A DNA stretch of 64,000 bases from Pseudomonadota bacterium (GTDB lineage: Bacteria > Pseudomonadota > Alphaproteobacteria > SP197), in contig JBCCIS010000005.1 in assembly GCA_039028155.1 (NCBI GenBank), forward strand, positions 62,001 through 126,000, written 5' to 3'. A model generated the notes under the pieces. It saw only the letters and a program-made list of their open reading frames with translations. It was not told the origin of the DNA and searched no databases. Position 1 is the first letter of the stretch; every line of letters begins with the position of its first letter. A program made the position numbers and the translations under genes. Shown in pieces: positions 61,386 through 64,000 of the stretch.

Positions 61386-61439
61386 GGGAACTACGGTCGC
61401 CGTGCTGGGTAAACGGCGGCCGTAGTTTCCACCTTTTTT
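61386..61439 (+). terminator. Strong Rho-independent terminator inside the glycerol importer operon
   Basis: The arms 61386-61403 and 61413-61430 form an 18-pair stem (two G-U pairs) with a 9-base loop, followed by ACC and six Ts. It lies between the binding-protein and first ATPase genes, so it should cut transcription after the binding protein and leave the ATPase and permease less expressed, or make them use another promoter. Confidence 0.92.
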
Positions 61440-61506
61440 CCTGCTCCCCCACGACGCACGGGCGTCGCCTGGTACGGGTGCCGACTGCACAGGCGGGAAG
61501 CGTCGC

Positions 61507-62574
61507 ATGACCCTGGAGTTCCGGAACGTCGCAAAACGCAGCGGCGGCGAGACGTTGATCCACGCGTGTTCGTTCACATTCGAAGCGCCTGGATTCAATA
61601 TCCTCCTGGGTGCCACCAATGCCGGCAAGACGACCCTGATCAAGCTGATGGCGAACCTGGAGCGGCCATCGGACGGCGAGATCTGGTTTGATGGTAAGAA
61701 CGTGACCCGCGCGGCAACGCAAAAGCGCAATGTCAGCCTGGTCCACCAGTTCTTCGTCAATTACCCACACATGACGGTTTACGAGAACATCGCCTCGCCG
61801 CTGAAGATCGAGCGCGTGCCGTCAGCCGAGATCAAACGCCGGGTCGGCGAGGCGGCGGAGCTCTTGAAACTCGAACCGTTTCTAGCGCGTCGCCCGGCGG
61901 AACTCTCCGGTGGCCAGCAGCAGCGCACGGCGCTCGCCCGCTCGCTGGTCAAGGAAAGCAGCCTGGTATTGCTCGACGAACCATTGGTCAATCTCGACTA
62001 CAAGCTGCGCGAGGAATTGCGCGACGAACTGCCGCGATTGTTCTCCGGCCGCAGCGCCATCGTCGTCTACGCGACATCGGAGCCGACCGAGGCGCTGATG
62101 CTGGGCGGACGCACGGCAACGGTGTTCGAGGGCCGGGTAACGCAGGTCGGCGAGACGGCCGATGTCTACCGCCGACCCGACACATTGGAGACGGCGCAGG
62201 TCTTTTCCGATCCGCCGATCAACACCGCGCCGGTGGTGAAGGCGGATGGTGAGATTCGCCTTGGCGATGCCGCGCGCTGGCCTGCCGAAGGCGATGTCGC
62301 AGGCATGCCCGACGGTACCTATACTGTCGCTGTCAGGCCGCACTTCGTCTCGCCGATCGCCGGAGAAACGGTGGGTGTACCAATCACCGGCCGCGTCTTG
62401 ATCACGGAACTGTCGGGTTCGGAGAGCACGGCACATTTCGAATTCGAGGGCCTGACCTGGGTCTCGCAAAGTCACGGCGTCCATCCCTACCGGGTTGGCG
62501 AGGTCCATGGCTTCACGATCGACACCAAGGGCTGTCTCTATTTCCGCGAAGACGGCACGCGGGTAACGGGCTAG
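61507..62574 (+). CDS. glpS: Glycerol ABC transporter ATPase GlpS-like, with non-canonical H-loop
   Basis: A 355-residue ATPase of the MalK/UgpC class with a C-terminal OB-type domain from about 240. Walker A GATNAGKT is residues 35-42, signature LSGGQQQR residues 133-140 and Walker B LVLLDEPLVNLD near 158. The H-loop histidine, normally in THD, is S191 (TSEPTEA). This half-site is therefore predicted to be weak or inactive on its own histidine side, while its signature is good. It is paired with GlpT, which shows the opposite pattern. Gene order and homology give the name. Confidence 0.85.
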   Translation: MTLEFRNVAKRSGGETLIHACSFTFEAPGFNILLGATNAGKTTLIKLMANLERPSDGEIWFDGKNVTRAATQKRNVSLVHQFFVNYPHMTVYENIASPLKIERVPSAEIKRRVGEAAELLKLEPFLARRPAELSGGQQQRTALARSLVKESSLVLLDEPLVNLDYKLREELRDELPRLFSGRSAIVVYATSEPTEALMLGGRTATVFEGRVTQVGETADVYRRPDTLETAQVFSDPPINTAPVVKADGEIRLGDAARWPAEGDVAGMPDGTYTVAVRPHFVSPIAGETVGVPITGRVLITELSGSESTAHFEFEGLTWVSQSHGVHPYRVGEVHGFTIDTKGCLYFREDGTRVTG

Positions 62575-62586
62575 GAGGCGGGCGCG

Positions 62587-63669
62587 ATGGCGAAAATCGA
62601 GCTGAAGGGGCTGCGGCACAGTTATGTTGCGTCACCCACTGGTCCTGATGACTACGCGCTAAAGGGTATCGACCTGGCGTGGGACGACGGCGGTGCCTAT
62701 GCCCTGCTTGGACCGTCCGGCTGCGGCAAGACGACCTTGCTCAATATCATCTCGGGCCTCATCGCGCCGTCCGAAGGCCAGATCCTGTTCGACGGCCAGG
62801 ACGTCACACAGCTTCCGCCATCGCAGCGCAATATCGCGCAGGTGTTCCAGTTTCCGGTCATCTACGACACCATGACCGTCTATGACAACCTGGCCTTTCC
62901 GCTGCGCAACCGCGGTGTTGACCACGGCCGCATCGACGCCCGCGTCAATGAGATTGCCGAGCTCCTGGAGCTCAGCGATATCCTGCGTCGTCGCGCGTCC
63001 GGCCTGACGCCGGACGTCAAACAGAAGCTCTCCATGGGACGCGGTCTGGTGCGCGAAGACGTCAACGTCATCATGTTCGACGAGCCGTTGACGGTCATCG
63101 ACCCGCATCTGAAGTGGAAGCTGCGTTCCAAGCTGAAGGAGCTGCATCACAAGGTCGGCGCGACGATGATTTACGTCACGCATGATCAAACGGAGGCGCT
63201 GACCTTCGCTGATCAGGTCGTCGTCATGCGCGAGGGCGAGGTCGTGCAGGTCGGTACGCCGGTCGATCTATTCGAGACGCCGGCCCACACCTTTGTCGGC
63301 CATTTCATCGGGTCGCCGGGCATGAATGTCATGCCGTGCGAGCTTCGTGACGGTGTGGTGTTCGTGCAGGGCGTCAGAATTCCGATGGCGTCACCGATCA
63401 AGGTGGCGCCGGGTTCCGGCTTCCTGGAAATCGGCGTACGTCCGGAATACATCGACGTTTCCGATGACGGCCTGCCGGTGGAGGTCACGCGTGTCGCCGA
63501 TTCCGGGCGGTTTCGAATCGTTGAAGCCCGCGCTGGCGGCGAACGGATCAACGTCTTGACCCGCGAGGACCAGGTGACGCCCCTGGGGCCGGCAAAACTG
63601 CGGTTCGACCCCGCGCACACCCATGTCTATGCCGACGGCCGCCTGGTCGCCGGCGGTTCGGAGAGCTAG
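62587..63669 (+). CDS. glpT: Glycerol ABC transporter ATPase GlpT-like, with degenerate signature
   Basis: A 360-residue ATPase of the same class. Walker A GPSGCGKTT begins at residue 42; Walker B VIMFDEPLTVID is near 163, with isoleucine in the D-loop; the H-loop THD is intact at H199. The signature motif, expected to read LSGGQQQR, is LTPDVKQK (residues 140-147). So this ATPase has a good Walker A and H-loop but a broken signature, complementary to GlpS. Together they should form a heterodimer with one canonical and one degenerate site. AGGAGG precedes the ATG. Confidence 0.88.
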   Translation: MAKIELKGLRHSYVASPTGPDDYALKGIDLAWDDGGAYALLGPSGCGKTTLLNIISGLIAPSEGQILFDGQDVTQLPPSQRNIAQVFQFPVIYDTMTVYDNLAFPLRNRGVDHGRIDARVNEIAELLELSDILRRRASGLTPDVKQKLSMGRGLVREDVNVIMFDEPLTVIDPHLKWKLRSKLKELHHKVGATMIYVTHDQTEALTFADQVVVMREGEVVQVGTPVDLFETPAHTFVGHFIGSPGMNVMPCELRDGVVFVQGVRIPMASPIKVAPGSGFLEIGVRPEYIDVSDDGLPVEVTRVADSGRFRIVEARAGGERINVLTREDQVTPLGPAKLRFDPAHTHVYADGRLVAGGSES

Positions 63670-63672
63670 GCG

Positions 63673-64000
63673 ATGTTGTCCAAGGTACAGACACAGCGCG
63701 CATGGATTTTCGTCATCCCGGTCGTGCTGCTGGTCGCATTCAACGCGTTGGTGCCGTTGATGACGGTGGTCAACTACTCCGTCCAGGAGACCTTTGGCGA
63801 CAATCTGTTCTTCTGGCACGGCGTTGGCTGGTTCGAGGACGTCCTGCATTCCGAACGGTTCCACGCCGCGTTGGGGCGCCAGCTCCTGTTCACCTTCACC
63901 ATCCTCTTCATCGAGATCCCGCTCGGCGTCATCATCGCACTCGCCATGCCCCGGCGCGGTCTCTGGGTGCCTGTGTGCCTGGTCTTGATGGCGTTGCCAC
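63673..64000 (+). CDS. glpP: Glycerol ABC transporter permease (GlpP-like), 5' part only
   Basis: The first 109 codons of a permease, cut by the window end. A membrane segment (IFVIPVVLLVAFNALVPLMTVVNYSV, residues 12-37) and a second near 75-95 with a RQLLFTFTILFIEIPLGVIIALAM context match sugar-type ABC permeases. The ATG lies 3 bases after the GlpT stop. Further permease and glpK genes would be expected after the window, by analogy with the rhizobial glpSTPQUV cluster. Confidence 0.85.
   Translation, partial: MLSKVQTQRAWIFVIPVVLLVAFNALVPLMTVVNYSVQETFGDNLFFWHGVGWFEDVLHSERFHAALGRQLLFTFTILFIEIPLGVIIALAMPRRGLWVPVCLVLMALP

Noticed and set aside
59391-61760. A 789-codon open frame on the minus strand opposite glpV
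   Set aside because: It overlaps the glpV coding sequence and terminator and has no recognisable domain; it is a GC-bias artefact.
1-64000. CRISPR arrays, tRNA or rRNA genes, insertion sequences and prophage genes
   Set aside because: I found no regularly spaced repeats, cloverleaf-like genes, transposase, integrase or capsid sequences by reading.

Overview
The window is a densely packed, GC-rich bacterial chromosome segment holding about 57 protein genes (two cut by the window edges). I see no rRNA, tRNA, CRISPR array, transposase or phage gene. Gene content points to an alphaproteobacterium, possibly Rhodospirillales- or Rhizobiales-like: a glycerol ABC importer of the Rhizobium glpSTPQUV type, many LysR regulators, several ABC uptake cassettes and many CoA-ester and aromatic-type catabolic enzymes. 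This placement is inferred from gene content, not from a marker gene. Several genes appear to start with GTG or TTG, and some of these starts are fixed by a well-placed Shine-Dalgarno.

0-12.4 kb: the end of a class III aminotransferase translationally coupled to an APH-type kinase; then, mostly on the minus strand, a thiamine-diphosphate enzyme, an alpha/beta hydrolase, a luciferase-like monooxygenase, an aldehyde dehydrogenase, a disulfide-reductase-type flavoprotein, a three-domain PNPOx/ferredoxin-reductase/ferredoxin fusion and a VOC protein. Two LysR genes are divergent from this set. 12.4-21.3 kb: a TauD-type dioxygenase, a Baeyer-Villiger-type monooxygenase, an enoyl-CoA hydratase, a pair of acyl-CoA dehydrogenases, a fused ADP-forming acyl-CoA synthetase and a fumarylpyruvate-hydrolase-like protein, which looks like a degradation route for an acid or alicyclic compound. 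21.4-24.7 kb: two nucleotide-sugar enzymes (GalE, UDP-glucuronate decarboxylase) separated by a long palindrome, an ASCH protein and a cyclase/kynurenine-formamidase-like protein.

24.7-47.5 kb is the most unusual part. An NMT1/THI5-type ABC importer with an SDR dehydrogenase runs on the plus strand. On the minus strand lies an operon of ureohydrolase, an enolase paralogue with substituted active-site residues, and a type-2 glycerate kinase. Divergent from it are a LysR gene and a compact operon encoding a LarA-like nickel-pincer racemase homologue with the cofactor genes larC, larE and larB. These converge on a second ureohydrolase, a three-subunit molybdenum hydroxylase and a second NMT1-type ABC importer controlled by a second, closely similar LysR. 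I read this as a pair of related uptake-plus-catabolism modules for guanidino- and/or hydroxy-acid compounds; the substrate is unknown.

47.5-57 kb: a polysaccharide deacetylase, a membrane-anchored protein with an internal duplication, a decayed peptide-ABC ATPase beside a dipeptide-type importer that has lost or never had ATPase genes here, agmatine deiminase, a TetR regulator with a clear operator, a small membrane protein and a class III CoA-transferase. 57-64 kb: a glycerol utilisation locus with glpR and glpD on the minus strand and, divergently, the importer genes for the binding protein, two ATPases and the first permease, the last cut by the window end. The two glycerol ATPases carry complementary motif losses that predict one working and one degenerate nucleotide site.
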